From Ruixingdingia sedimenti (GTDB lineage Bacteria > Pseudomonadota > Alphaproteobacteria > Rhodobacterales > Rhodobacteraceae), in contig NZ_JAVKPH010000013.1 of the NCBI RefSeq assembly GCF_031432425.1, positions 49,235-113,234 on the forward strand: 64,000 nt of DNA, read 5' to 3'. Shown here piece by piece: positions 1 to 7,971 of this stretch (position 1 is its first letter; each line of letters begins with the position of its first letter). The notes under the pieces are model-generated. The model was not told the DNA's origin, ran no database searches, and was given only the letters and a program-made list of their open reading frames with translations. The translations under genes and the position numbers were made by a program.

Positions 1-733
1 GCGCGGTGGCGGTGTGGGTCTGGCCGCCGTGGCGATAGCGGACGCCGGTGGCGCGGCGGCCTTTGAGCAGGATGCGTTCGGTCAGGGCATGGGTCAGCAC
101 GCGCAGGCCCGGGCGGCGGCGGGCGGGGTGCAGATAGGCCACCGCCGCCGAACAGCGCCGCCCCTTGCCGATGGTCGATTGCAGCCGGGCGATGCCTTCC
201 TGATCCGCGCCGTTGTAGTCTGCGGCGAGGGGTTGGCCCGCCGCCACGCAGGCGGCGACATAGGCGTCCAGCAGCGGATCGGCATAGCGGCTTTCGGTCG
301 TTTGCAGCGGCCCGCCCGCGCCGCGCCATGAATCCGCGCCGCCTTCCCAGTTTTCCTGCCGGCGGAAATAGGGCAGCACCGCGTCATAGGACCAGCCGGT
401 CAGGCCCGCCTGCGCCCAACGGTCGTAATCCGCGCGGTGGCCGCGGCAGTAGAGCATGGCGTTGATCGAGGACGACCCGCCGATCACCTTGCCGCGCGCG
501 CATTCGATTGCCCGCCCGCCGAAACGGGGATCGGGTTCGAAGAAATACATCCAGTCGTGCAGGCGGTTGCCGAGGATCCTGCCCCACCCGAGCGGGATGT
601 GGATGAAGGGATCGCGGTCCCACCCCCCGGCCTCGATCAGCAGCACGCGCAGGCCCGCGTCCTCGGTCAGGCGGTTGGCCAGCACGCAACCGGCAGACCC
701 GGCCCCGATGATGATGTAGTCATAATCCGCCAT
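1..733 (-). CDS. GMC-family FAD oxidoreductase (choline dehydrogenase-like), C-terminus outside the window
   Basis: The first 244 codons of a glucose-methanol-choline oxidoreductase are present; the rest lies beyond base 1. These enzymes oxidise alcohols to aldehydes with FAD. Near the N-terminus is the dinucleotide fold GAGSAG (residues 10-15), the FAD glutamate in LLIEAGG, and around residues 81-98 the family signature GKVIGGSSSINAMLYCRG. The ATG at 733 is the only start that keeps the FAD fold intact. It is divergent from the aldehyde dehydrogenase at 848, separated by 114 bp. An alcohol oxidase/dehydrogenase beside an aldehyde dehydrogenase suggests two successive oxidations of a side-chain alcohol. 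The substrate cannot be read from the sequence. Confidence 0.9.
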   Translation of the reverse strand, partial: MADYDYIIIGAGSAGCVLANRLTEDAGLRVLLIEAGGWDRDPFIHIPLGWGRILGNRLHDWMYFFEPDPRFGGRAIECARGKVIGGSSSINAMLYCRGHRADYDRWAQAGLTGWSYDAVLPYFRRQENWEGGADSWRGAGGPLQTTESRYADPLLDAYVAACVAAGQPLAADYNGADQEGIARLQSTIGKGRRCSAAVAYLHPARRRPGLRVLTHALTERILLKGRRATGVRYRHGGQTHTATA

Positions 734-762
734 GGCCTGCCGTTCCCCGCGTTTCCGGCACC

Positions 763-825
763 GTGCTGGTCAAATTGCATAAAGTCAAGATTGACAGTCT
801 GTCTTACAATCATGCAATCCTAGGG
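763..825. promoter_or_regulatory. Divergent control region with candidate operator words
   Basis: This AT-richer stretch lies between the GMC oxidoreductase and the aldehyde dehydrogenase. It holds GTCAAGATTGAC (784-795), a near palindrome, and GTCTTACAAT (801-810), whose reverse complement ATTGTAAGAC also occurs at 11086-11095 and, with one change, at 7780-7789. The word AGATTGAC is also found at 7744-7751. Sharing these words between three promoters of the same island suggests a common regulator, possibly the GntR protein at 11163. The regulator assignment is inference. Confidence 0.45.
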
Positions 826-847
826 GGTCAGCGGGAAGGGCATCGGA

Positions 848-2272
848 ATGGGCGACAGGCTGCAACATTACGTCGATGGCGCATGGCGGGACCCGCTGGC
901 GCCGGTGCTGCTGGCGGTCGAGAACCCGGCAGACGGGTCGGTGGCGGGGCGCATCGCGCTTGGCGCCGCGGCGGATGTGGACCGGGCGGTGGCGGCGGCG
1001 CGGGCGGCCTTTCCGGCCTGGGCCGCGACGACGCCCGACGAACGCATCGCCCATCTGGCGCGCATCACCGGGGAATTGCAGGCCCGCCTGCCGGATCTGG
1101 CCGCCACCATCATGCGGGAAATGGGCGCGCCGATCACCTTTGCCCGGCAGGTGCAGGCGGATACCGCCATCGGCCATCTGCGGCAGGCGATGGCCACATT
1201 GCGCGATTTCCGGTTCGAGGAACCGGGGGACGGCTATGGCGTCGTCTACGAACCCGTCGGCGTCGCGGGTTTCATCACCGCGTGGAACTGGCCCATCAAC
1301 CTGATCATGACCAAGCTCGCCTACGGTCTTGCCGCCGGTTGCACCGTGGTGCTGAAGCCGAGCGAGATCGCGCCGCTGTCGGCCTGCATCCTTGCCGATG
1401 CGATCCATGCCGCGGGGCTGCCTGCGGGGGTGTTCAACCTCGTGCAGGGGGATGGCGCGGGGGTGGGGGCGGCGATTTCGGCGCATCCGGGGATCGACCT
1501 CGTATCCTTCACCGGGTCCACCCGGGCGGGGGTACAGGTGGCCAAGGCCGCCGCCGATACGGTCAAGCGCGTGCATCAGGAACTGGGCGGGAAATCCGCC
1601 AACATCATCCTGCCCGATGCCGACCTGCCCCGGGTGGTGGAAACCGGCGTGCGCCGGGCTTTTGCCAATTCCGGCCAGTCCTGTCAGGCGCCGACGCGGA
1701 TGCTGGTGCATGTGGATCAGGTGGATCAGGTGGTGGCGATCGCCGCGCGGGTGGCGGGGGCGATCCGGGTGGGGGACCCTGCGTTGCAGGATACGGAAAT
1801 GGGCCCCGTCGTATCGGCGGCGCAATACGACCGGGTGCAGGCGATGATCCGAAGCGGCCTCGACGCGGGGGCGCGCATCGCGGCGGGGGGCCCGGGCAAG
1901 CCCGCGGGGCTGGAGCACGGGCATTACGTGCGGCCCACCATCTTCCACGGCGTCACCCCGGATATGGAGATCGCGCAGGAGGAGATCTTTGGCCCCGTCC
2001 TGCCCATTATCGCCTATCGCGACGAGGACGAGGCGGTCGAGATCGCGAACGGTACCCGCTATGGTCTGTCGTCCTATATCCAGTCGGCGGATGCGGCGCG
2101 GGCGATGCGGCTGGCGCGGCGGATGCGGGCGGGGCGGGCCTATGTGAACACGGTGCAGCATCACCTCGGTGCGCCCTTCGGGGGCTACAAACAGTCGGGC
2201 AACGGGCGCGAACAGGGCCCGCATGGCCTGGCCGAGTTTCTCGAGATAAAGGCGATCATCACCGCCGGCTAG
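848..2272 (+). CDS. Aldehyde dehydrogenase family protein
   Basis: A 474-aa NAD(P)-dependent aldehyde dehydrogenase, the usual length for the family. It oxidises an aldehyde to the acid in the cytoplasm. Visible residues are the oxyanion asparagine N147 in AWNWP, the cofactor lysine K170 in VLKPSE, the general base E245 in QELGGKSAN and the nucleophile C279 in GQSCQAPTR. The coenzyme loop reads FTGSTRAG (221-228). GGGAAGGG lies about 9 bases before the ATG. It is the first gene of a rightward run followed by a FAD hydroxylase and an enoyl-CoA hydratase-like gene, so it probably handles an aldehyde made by the divergent GMC enzyme or from ring cleavage. Exact substrate unknown. Confidence 0.93.
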   Translation: MGDRLQHYVDGAWRDPLAPVLLAVENPADGSVAGRIALGAAADVDRAVAAARAAFPAWAATTPDERIAHLARITGELQARLPDLAATIMREMGAPITFARQVQADTAIGHLRQAMATLRDFRFEEPGDGYGVVYEPVGVAGFITAWNWPINLIMTKLAYGLAAGCTVVLKPSEIAPLSACILADAIHAAGLPAGVFNLVQGDGAGVGAAISAHPGIDLVSFTGSTRAGVQVAKAAADTVKRVHQELGGKSANIILPDADLPRVVETGVRRAFANSGQSCQAPTRMLVHVDQVDQVVAIAARVAGAIRVGDPALQDTEMGPVVSAAQYDRVQAMIRSGLDAGARIAAGGPGKPAGLEHGHYVRPTIFHGVTPDMEIAQEEIFGPVLPIIAYRDEDEAVEIANGTRYGLSSYIQSADAARAMRLARRMRAGRAYVNTVQHHLGAPFGGYKQSGNGREQGPHGLAEFLEIKAIITAG

Positions 2273-2349
2273 GCCGCGACCGCAGCCAAGGGCGGCACGA
2301 ACAACAGGCGGCGGCCCGATCCGCCGGACGACCAGCAGGAGATATGGAC

Positions 2350-3510
2350 ATGACCGCGGTTCGCAATTGCCTTGTCGTCGGCGGGGGCGTCGGGGGGCTT
2401 TCCGCCGCCATCGCCTTCGCGCAGCGCGGGGTGGAGGTGACGCTGATCGAAAAGCGCCCGGATTTCAACGTGCCGGGGGTGGGGCTGGGTCAGCCGGCCT
2501 GCGCGCTGCGGGTCTATGACAGGTTGGGGGTCCTGCCGCCGATCCTTGATATCGGGGTGCATTACGGGCACATGGATGTGTTCGACCCCGACTATAACCT
2601 GATCATGCACCACGATTTCCAGATGGGGGGCGGGGGCCTTCCGGCCTTCTGCGCGCTGGCGCGGGTGGACCTGCACCGCATCCTGCTGGACCGGGCGGTT
2701 GCGCTCGGCGTGACGATCCGCATGGCGACCGCCCTTTCCGGCATCGGCGAAGGCGACGGCCCGGCCCGTGTCACGTTCGAGGACGGCGGCACCGGGACCT
2801 ATGACCTTGTGGCGGGGTTCGATGGCATCCGATCCTCGGTGCGCGACTGGATGGTGGGCGACATGTTCGGCCCGCGCCCCTCGGGCTTCGGTGCGTGGCG
2901 GATCCAGGTGGACCGCCCTTCCCATGTCACGGGGATGGAATTCCTTCAGGGCATCGGCGGCAAGGCCGGGGCGATCCCCATCGGGCCCGACCGGATGTAT
3001 CTGTTCAACATCCGCCCCGAACGGTTCGACGAATTCTTTGCGCAGGCCGACATGCACCGCCTGCTGCGCGAACGGCTGGCGCAGTTCGGCGGCTATGTGC
3101 GCGAGATCGCCGACAGCCTGACGCCGCAAAGCCCCATCGTCTATGGCGCGCTGGAGCCTTTCCTGCTGCCGGGGCCATGGCACCGGGGGCGGGCGGTGGT
3201 GGGGGGCGATGCCGCCCATGTGGTGCCGCCGCACCTGACCGCGGGCGCCGCGATGGCGGCCGAGGATGCCTGGGCGCTGGCCCGCGCGGTGCTGGACGGC
3301 GAGGGGGGGATAGAGGACCGGCTGGCCGCCTACGGGCGCGCGCGCTTTGCCCGCAACGCCTTTGTCTACAGCTTCGCCCGCGACTGGCTGGCCGCAGAAC
3401 AGGCGGTGGACAGCCCCGCCGCCCTTGCCGCCGCCGCCGCCGAAATGCGGCGCAACGGATCGCGCCGGATCGCGGTGGCGGACCGTTTCCTCGAAGACAA
3501 CCCCCTGTGA
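2350..3510 (+). CDS. FAD-dependent monooxygenase (aromatic ring hydroxylase type)
   Basis: A 386-aa flavoprotein of the p-hydroxybenzoate/salicylate hydroxylase group, which puts an OH group on aromatic or heteroaromatic rings using NAD(P)H and O2. The N-terminal dinucleotide fold reads VVGGGVGGLSAA, followed by the ribose-binding glutamate in TLIEKRPD. The DG motif FDGIRSSVR lies near residue 157 and the second FAD motif GGDAAHVVPPH near residue 287. Two in-frame ATGs exist: 2344 abuts AGGAGA (2337-2342), while 2350 is 7 bases from it, so 2350 is preferred. It lies 77 bp after the aldehyde dehydrogenase and 11 bp before the next gene, in one apparent operon. A role on a hydroxylated pyridine or aromatic acid is a guess from context. 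Confidence 0.88.
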   Translation: MTAVRNCLVVGGGVGGLSAAIAFAQRGVEVTLIEKRPDFNVPGVGLGQPACALRVYDRLGVLPPILDIGVHYGHMDVFDPDYNLIMHHDFQMGGGGLPAFCALARVDLHRILLDRAVALGVTIRMATALSGIGEGDGPARVTFEDGGTGTYDLVAGFDGIRSSVRDWMVGDMFGPRPSGFGAWRIQVDRPSHVTGMEFLQGIGGKAGAIPIGPDRMYLFNIRPERFDEFFAQADMHRLLRERLAQFGGYVREIADSLTPQSPIVYGALEPFLLPGPWHRGRAVVGGDAAHVVPPHLTAGAAMAAEDAWALARAVLDGEGGIEDRLAAYGRARFARNAFVYSFARDWLAAEQAVDSPAALAAAAAEMRRNGSRRIAVADRFLEDNPL

Positions 3511-3521
3511 CGGAGGCCCTG

Positions 3522-4247
3522 ATGAGCCTGATCAAAACCCGCGACGGCGATGTCCTGACGCTGAGCCTCGACCGCCCCGAGGCGGGCAACCGCATCGACC
3601 CGGCGCTGCTGGCGGCGCTGACGGCGGAATATGAAGGTGCCCGCCCGCTGGAAGGCGGTCCCGCGGTGATCGTGCTGACGGCGGAGGGGCCGGATTTCTC
3701 GCTCGGCCGGCAGCGGCCGGAACGGCAGTCGGCGGACCCGCTGGATGTGGTGGCGGAGTTTTCGGCCATCCAGCGGCTGAACGAGGCGGTGCAGCACTGC
3801 CGCGCCGTCACCATCGCCGCCGTGCAGGGCCGGTGCGAGGGCGCGGGCCTGTCGCTGGCGGGGCGCGCCGACATCGCGCTGATGGCCGAGGATGCGCGGG
3901 TCGGCTTTCCCGAAATCCCCCACGGCATCCCGCCGACCATCGTGCTGAGCCACTACCGCTATGTCCTGCCGCGCAACCTTCTGGGCGACCTGATCTTCAC
4001 CGGGCGCGAACTGACCGGGGCGGAGGCCGTGGGCGCGGGTCTTGCCGCCCGTGCGGTGCCGGCGGCGGACCTGCTGGCCACGGCGCAGGCCATGGCGGCA
4101 GAGGTGGCGGGCCATGACCGCCGGTCCATCGCGCTGGTCAAGGAGTTCCTGAAACGCACCGAGGGCCTGCCCGCGCCGCTGGCCCCCGCGCTCGGTATCT
4201 CGCTTTACGCCAACGAGATCTCGCACCGGATCCTGTCGAAGGGCTGA
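3522..4247 (+). CDS. Enoyl-CoA hydratase/isomerase family protein
   Basis: A 241-aa crotonase-fold protein, slightly shorter than typical hydratases (about 255-260 aa). The oxyanion-hole stretch GRCEGAGLSLAGRADI lies around residues 101-116 and the active-site region reads FPEIPHGIPPTI. Only one of the two acidic residues usual for hydratases is obvious, so it could be an isomerase, hydrolase or lyase of the same fold. GGAGG (3512-3516) is 5 bases before ATG 3522. It closes the rightward operon with the aldehyde dehydrogenase and FAD hydroxylase and is followed directly by a strong terminator. It probably acts on a CoA thioester late in the pathway. Confidence 0.87.
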   Translation: MSLIKTRDGDVLTLSLDRPEAGNRIDPALLAALTAEYEGARPLEGGPAVIVLTAEGPDFSLGRQRPERQSADPLDVVAEFSAIQRLNEAVQHCRAVTIAAVQGRCEGAGLSLAGRADIALMAEDARVGFPEIPHGIPPTIVLSHYRYVLPRNLLGDLIFTGRELTGAEAVGAGLAARAVPAADLLATAQAMAAEVAGHDRRSIALVKEFLKRTEGLPAPLAPALGISLYANEISHRILSKG

Positions 4248-4270
4248 CCGCGCCTGCGGGACGGTAAGGG

Positions 4271-4304
4271 AAAAGGCCCCGGGGTTTCCGGGGCCTTTCG
4301 TTTT
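4271..4304 (+). terminator. Rho-independent terminator
   Basis: GGCCCCGG (4275-4282) pairs with CCGGGGCC (4288-4295) around a five-base loop. The stem extends through flanking AAA/TTT, and TTTCGTTTT follows. It ends the aldehyde dehydrogenase operon 24 bp after its stop codon. An A-rich left flank means it may also work for the converging dctM operon. Confidence 0.85.
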
Positions 4305-4343
4305 GGGGTCGGGTTCGGCGCGACATCCAACCCTTCCACCGGG

Positions 4344-4559
4344 CTGGCGAAGGCGCGTGCCTTCGCCATATCCTGCGGGTTCCGCTGCCCCGGCCGGGGG
4401 CCCCAAGCCCCCGGCCAGCGCCCGCCCCGCCCATGGCGGGCGCTACTCGCCCGCCGGGGCAGGCGCTGGCCTCTCCTTTTCGCGTGTGTCCACCGTTTCC
4501 AATGGCACCGCCGCGCGAACGGGCGGGGGAAACGCAGTGCGTTTCCTGATCCCGCCCGG
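4344..4559 (+). repeat. Intergenic palindromic repeat, family 1, copy A
   Basis: This fills most of the gap between two converging operons. It consists of a series of hairpins: GGCGAAGGC/GCCTTCGCC at the left end, GGCCGGGGGC/GCCCCCGGCC, a GCGCTGGC-containing stem, and GAAACGC/GCGTTTC at the right end. The same order occurs in inverted orientation at 33252-33437, and a shortened form is at 43722-43879. There is no convincing ORF. It could be a REP/BIME-like or MITE-like element. Confidence 0.75.
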
Positions 4560-4582
4560 CCCGGCCGTGGGGCCCGGCTGCC

Positions 4583-5872
4583 CTACTGCGTCAGCCCCAT
4601 GATGAAGCCCACGGGAACGGTGGTCAGTTCCGGGATATAGGTGATCAGGCCCAGGACGATCAGGTAGATCACCAGGAACGGCAGGACGCCGCGGTAAAGC
4701 TCGCCCAAAGGTATCTTGAACAGGGCGTTCGCCGCGAACAGGTTGATGCCGAAGGGCGGCAGGAACATCCCGATGGCAAGGTTGATCGTCACCACCAGCC
4801 CGAAATGGATCGGGTCGATGCCCGCGGCCTGCACCACCGGCGCCAGCAGCGGCACGAGGATCAGGATCGCCGGCGGCGGGTCCAGAAGGCTGCCCACCAG
4901 CAGCAGCACCACGTTGAAGATCAGCAGCATCGCCCAGACCGACAGGTTCATCCCCTGGATCAGCGCCATGAACTTCTGCGGCAGGCCAGAGGTCGTGACC
5001 AGCCAGCCGAAGGCGCTCGACGCCGCGACCAGCAGCATGATCTGCGCCACCAGCACGCTGGAACTGGTCGCGATGCGCCAGATGTCGGCCCAGCTGAGTT
5101 CCTTGTAGATGAATACCGACACGATGATGGAATAGGTGCAGGCGATGCCCGCGGCCTCGGTCGGGGTGAAAATGCCGCCGTAGATCCCGCCGAGGATCAG
5201 CACCGGCGCGAACATCGCCCAAGTGCTGTCGCGCAGCGCCCCCAGCACCACCGGCAGTTGCGGCCGGGCCGACCGCACCGTCCCCATGACCGAGGCGCGC
5301 ACCATCACGTAAAGCGACAGCAGCGCCGCGATCATGATCCCCGGCACGACACCAGCCACGAACAGCTGCGTCACCGACACCTGCGCGGTGATGCCATAGA
5401 GGATCATGGCGATGGAGGGCGGGATGATGATGTCGATCACGCCGGTGGCGGCGATCAGGCTGCCGGAAAACCGCCGGCCATAGCCCTGTTCGATCAGCGT
5501 CGGCACCGTCAGCCGGCCGATCGCGGCGACACAGGCCACCGAAGACCCCGACATGGCGCCAAAGACAGAGGCCGACCCGATCGCCGCGACCCCCATCGAC
5601 CCCGGGATCCCGCCCACCAGCGACAGGATCAGCCGGATCAGCCGCCGCGCGATGCCCCCCTGCGCCATCACGTCGCCGGCAAAGATGAACAGCGGGATCG
5701 CCAGCATCGGAAAGCTGTCGAGCCCGCCGAAGATGCTGGTATGGATGATGCGCAGGTCGGCGGTGCCGAGATGGTTGATCCCGAGCGCGGTGACGGCCAG
5801 CAGGATGATGAAGATCGGCACCCCCGCCACCGTCAGCAGCAGCGGCAATGCAGCAAAGATGGCGCCGATCAT
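4583..5872 (-). CDS. dctM: TRAP transporter large permease subunit (DctM)
   Basis: A 429-aa very hydrophobic protein with a dozen or so predicted membrane spans, the normal size for the TRAP DctM subunit. It forms the sodium-driven channel for an organic acid delivered by the periplasmic DctP. Family-typical segments are GGLDSFPMLAIPLFIFAGD, SASVFGAMSGSSVA, FTPTEAAG and the C-terminal MFLPPFGINLF. The ATG at 5872 overlaps the dctQ stop (ATGA), so the two are translationally coupled. With dctQ and the enamidase-like gene it forms a leftward operon. The matching DctP is most likely the divergent gene at 7972. Confidence 0.95.
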   Translation of the reverse strand: MIGAIFAALPLLLTVAGVPIFIILLAVTALGINHLGTADLRIIHTSIFGGLDSFPMLAIPLFIFAGDVMAQGGIARRLIRLILSLVGGIPGSMGVAAIGSASVFGAMSGSSVACVAAIGRLTVPTLIEQGYGRRFSGSLIAATGVIDIIIPPSIAMILYGITAQVSVTQLFVAGVVPGIMIAALLSLYVMVRASVMGTVRSARPQLPVVLGALRDSTWAMFAPVLILGGIYGGIFTPTEAAGIACTYSIIVSVFIYKELSWADIWRIATSSSVLVAQIMLLVAASSAFGWLVTTSGLPQKFMALIQGMNLSVWAMLLIFNVVLLLVGSLLDPPPAILILVPLLAPVVQAAGIDPIHFGLVVTINLAIGMFLPPFGINLFAANALFKIPLGELYRGVLPFLVIYLIVLGLITYIPELTTVPVGFIMGLTQ

Positions 5873-6438
5873 AGGGCCTGTTCCTCTTCGGTATAGTCCA
5901 CTGGCGGCGGCAGGGGATCGCGCGACAGAAGCCGCAGCATCAGCATCAGCGCGATGAGGTAGAGCCCCACCATCACGATGCCCTGCGGCACCCACATCGG
6001 AATCCCGAGCGCCTCCGATTTCTGGTTGTAGCGCCAGAGCCGTTCCACCACCCGCTGCGACTGGGTGGCGAACAGCACCAGCAGCGCCGCCGACCCCACC
6101 GAGGTCGCGACGACGATGACGCGCTGCGCCGTTGCGGGCAGGCTGCGCAACATCAGGTCCAGCTTGAGGTGCAGGCCCATCCATGTCACCGACGCCGAAC
6201 CGGCGAAGACGACGAGGATCATCAGATAGACCATCGCCTCTTCGGCCCAGCTGAAGGCGTGGTTGAACAGATAGCGGCTGCCCGCATTCAGCGTGCAGAT
6301 CAGCGTGATGATCACCAGCGCGGCGCCGGCGACCTGCTTGCAAAGCGTCGACAGAAAGTCCCCGATGCGCAGGACCAGCGCCGGAAAGGCCGGTGTCGCG
6401 GCGGGGACGGTCTTGTCTGATCTTCGGGCATCAGACAT
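5869..6438 (-). CDS. dctQ: TRAP transporter small permease subunit (DctQ)
   Basis: A 189-aa membrane protein with four hydrophobic spans, as in TRAP DctQ subunits, which bridge DctP and DctM. The segment SRYLFNHAFSWAEEAM is characteristic of the family, as is the following MGLHLKLDLM. The start at 6438 lies 26 bp after the stop of the enamidase-like gene and the stop overlaps the dctM start. An unusually long polar N-terminus (about 25 residues) precedes the first span. Confidence 0.93.
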   Translation of the reverse strand: MSDARRSDKTVPAATPAFPALVLRIGDFLSTLCKQVAGAALVIITLICTLNAGSRYLFNHAFSWAEEAMVYLMILVVFAGSASVTWMGLHLKLDLMLRSLPATAQRVIVVATSVGSAALLVLFATQSQRVVERLWRYNQKSEALGIPMWVPQGIVMVGLYLIALMLMLRLLSRDPLPPPVDYTEEEQAL

Positions 6439-6464
6439 CGTGGGCTCCCTGTGTCTTGTCTCGT

Positions 6465-7661
6465 TCAATGTGCGCTGGCGTCGAAGGTCTGCATCAGCGT
6501 GCTTTTCGCGACGCGGGCCTTGCGGATGGTGGCGGGGGTGTTGCGGCTGCGCCCGACGAAACGCGGCACCCCGCCCGAAACCACCGCGCCGATGGCGGGC
6601 ACGTCGCCGTTGCGCAGCCCCGACAGCGCGTCGGATTGCGAACCGCCGTCGCAGGCGTCGATCAGCACCACATCGCCGTCGCGCCCGGGGGCCAGCAGGC
6701 CGGAATTGCGCCGGTAGACGCGGGCGTTGTTGCCCGTGGCCGCCGCGATCCCCAGTTCGGGGTCGAGCCCGCCGAGCGCGGCGAGATGGGATATGGTGTA
6801 CCACATGCCGAGCGGCATGATCCCGCTGCCGGTCGGCGTGTCGGTCGCGATCAGCAGGCGGGGCAGTTCGCCCTTTTCCGCCAGCAGCCGCGTGACCAGC
6901 AGCGCCGTGCGCAGGTTGCCGGCGGTGCACAGTTGCAGCGCCATGCCGCTTTCGTTCACAAGCCGGGCGAATCCCGCCTCGGGGATCGCCGTCGGGCCGC
7001 CGTTGACGTGATAGGATACGTCGGGGTCGATCTTCAGCAGATGTTCGGCCCAGATCCCGCCCGATCCGGGGATGGACGATCCGCCCGTATGCACCATGGC
7101 GATCATGCCGTGCCGCCGCGCCGCCTGCACCAGCGGCGCATATTCCGAAGGGTCGCCGAAGGCGCCGAAGCCCGCCTTGACCATCCACAGCCCCTGCGCC
7201 GCCACCTCGGCCAGGTCGGCCTCTGTCAGGCCGGGTTCGAGGATCAGCGACCCGGCCCAGACCCGCATGCCGCCGGGCCGGAAGGTTTCGAAACATTTCA
7301 TCGCCGCCAGCGCCAGCGCCTTGACGCCCGCCGGGTCCTTGGGCCGGCCGGGCACATGGACCTCTGACGCGGAAATCGCGGTGGTCACGCCGCCGTGGAC
7401 ATAGCTTTCCAGAAAGCCCACGGTTTTCTGCCGGGGCGTGTAGTCGCCGAAGGTGATGTGCACATGGCTGTCGATCAGCCCGGGGCAGGCCATCATGCCG
7501 TCGGCGTCGATGATGACGTCGCAGCCCTCGACCTCTGCCGCGCTGGCGGTGCCGACGGCGGTGATCAGGCCGTCCTGCATGACGATCGTGTCGCCCGTGC
7601 CGACCGGCGCGGCGATGTCGCCGCTGAGGATGCGGCCGATGTTGGTGATGGCTACTTTCAT
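6465..7661 (-). CDS. Amidohydrolase, enamidase-like
   Basis: A 398-aa metal-dependent hydrolase. From memory it resembles enamidase of Eubacterium barkeri nicotinate fermentation, which opens 6-oxo-tetrahydronicotinate to 2-formylglutarate: matching blocks are DYTPRQKT, HGGVTT, PGRPKDPAG, HTGGSSIPGS, NGGPTAI and SRNTPA. Metal ligands visible are H66 and H68 (DSHVH), H191, H218 and D274 (ATDTPTG). K162 (WMVKAG) sits where the binuclear family uses a bridging carboxylated lysine or glutamate. It is co-oriented with dctQM and divergent from dctP, so the transporter probably imports its substrate or a precursor. Alternatives are a hydantoinase- or dihydroorotase-like cyclic amidase acting on another ring. 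I am sure of the superfamily and less sure of the reaction. Confidence 0.82.
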   Translation of the reverse strand: MKVAITNIGRILSGDIAAPVGTGDTIVMQDGLITAVGTASAAEVEGCDVIIDADGMMACPGLIDSHVHITFGDYTPRQKTVGFLESYVHGGVTTAISASEVHVPGRPKDPAGVKALALAAMKCFETFRPGGMRVWAGSLILEPGLTEADLAEVAAQGLWMVKAGFGAFGDPSEYAPLVQAARRHGMIAMVHTGGSSIPGSGGIWAEHLLKIDPDVSYHVNGGPTAIPEAGFARLVNESGMALQLCTAGNLRTALLVTRLLAEKGELPRLLIATDTPTGSGIMPLGMWYTISHLAALGGLDPELGIAAATGNNARVYRRNSGLLAPGRDGDVVLIDACDGGSQSDALSGLRNGDVPAIGAVVSGGVPRFVGRSRNTPATIRKARVAKSTLMQTFDASAH

Positions 7662-7743
7662 CCGCGATGTCTTTCTTTCTGCCCCGGTTCCGGCGGGCCG
7701 CGCGGCGGGCTTGCGCGCCGTCCAGAATGCGCCGTCAAAAACC

Positions 7744-7776
7744 AGATTGACTTATCGTCAGACGATATGTCAATCT
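7744..7776. promoter_or_regulatory. 33-bp near-perfect palindrome, candidate operator
   Basis: AGATTGAC (7744-7751) pairs with GTCAATCT (7769-7776), and TATCGTC (7753-7759) with GACGATA (7761-7767). Only the centre base and one symmetric position (7752/7768) break the dyad. It lies in the 310-bp gap between the divergent enamidase-like gene and dctP. The word ATTGTAAGGC follows at 7780-7789 and resembles words at 801-810 and 11086-11095. A dimeric repressor site controlling both operons is the simplest reading. Nothing else was recognised in this gap. Confidence 0.6.
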
Positions 7777-7971
7777 TCAATTGTAAGGCGCTTCTGCCCG
7801 CCTGCCACCCTTTGGGCCGCCTCGGGCGACCATAACGGCGGCAGGACCGGCCCGCACGAAGCCTTTGCGCAAATCCTGTGCGGTGCAGGGGAACGCACGC
7901 CGGATGCCCGGTGCAGAACAAGAACGCCGCCAGCCTGACCGACCAGCCAACAGAGAGAGTGCAGAGAGACC

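Noticed and set aside
785..2224. Long minus-strand ORF (479 aa) opposite the aldehyde dehydrogenase
   Set aside because: It is rich in R, H, G and P with no family features; it is the antisense shadow of a clear gene in high-GC DNA.
763..2343. Upstream extension of the FAD monooxygenase frame to base 763 (915 aa)
   Set aside because: The extension runs out of frame over the aldehyde dehydrogenase and has no domain; the ribosome site at 2337 marks the true start.
4805..5896. 363-aa plus ORF opposite dctM
   Set aside because: Composition is almost entirely H, R, D, Q and G, typical of antisense frames; dctM is well supported.
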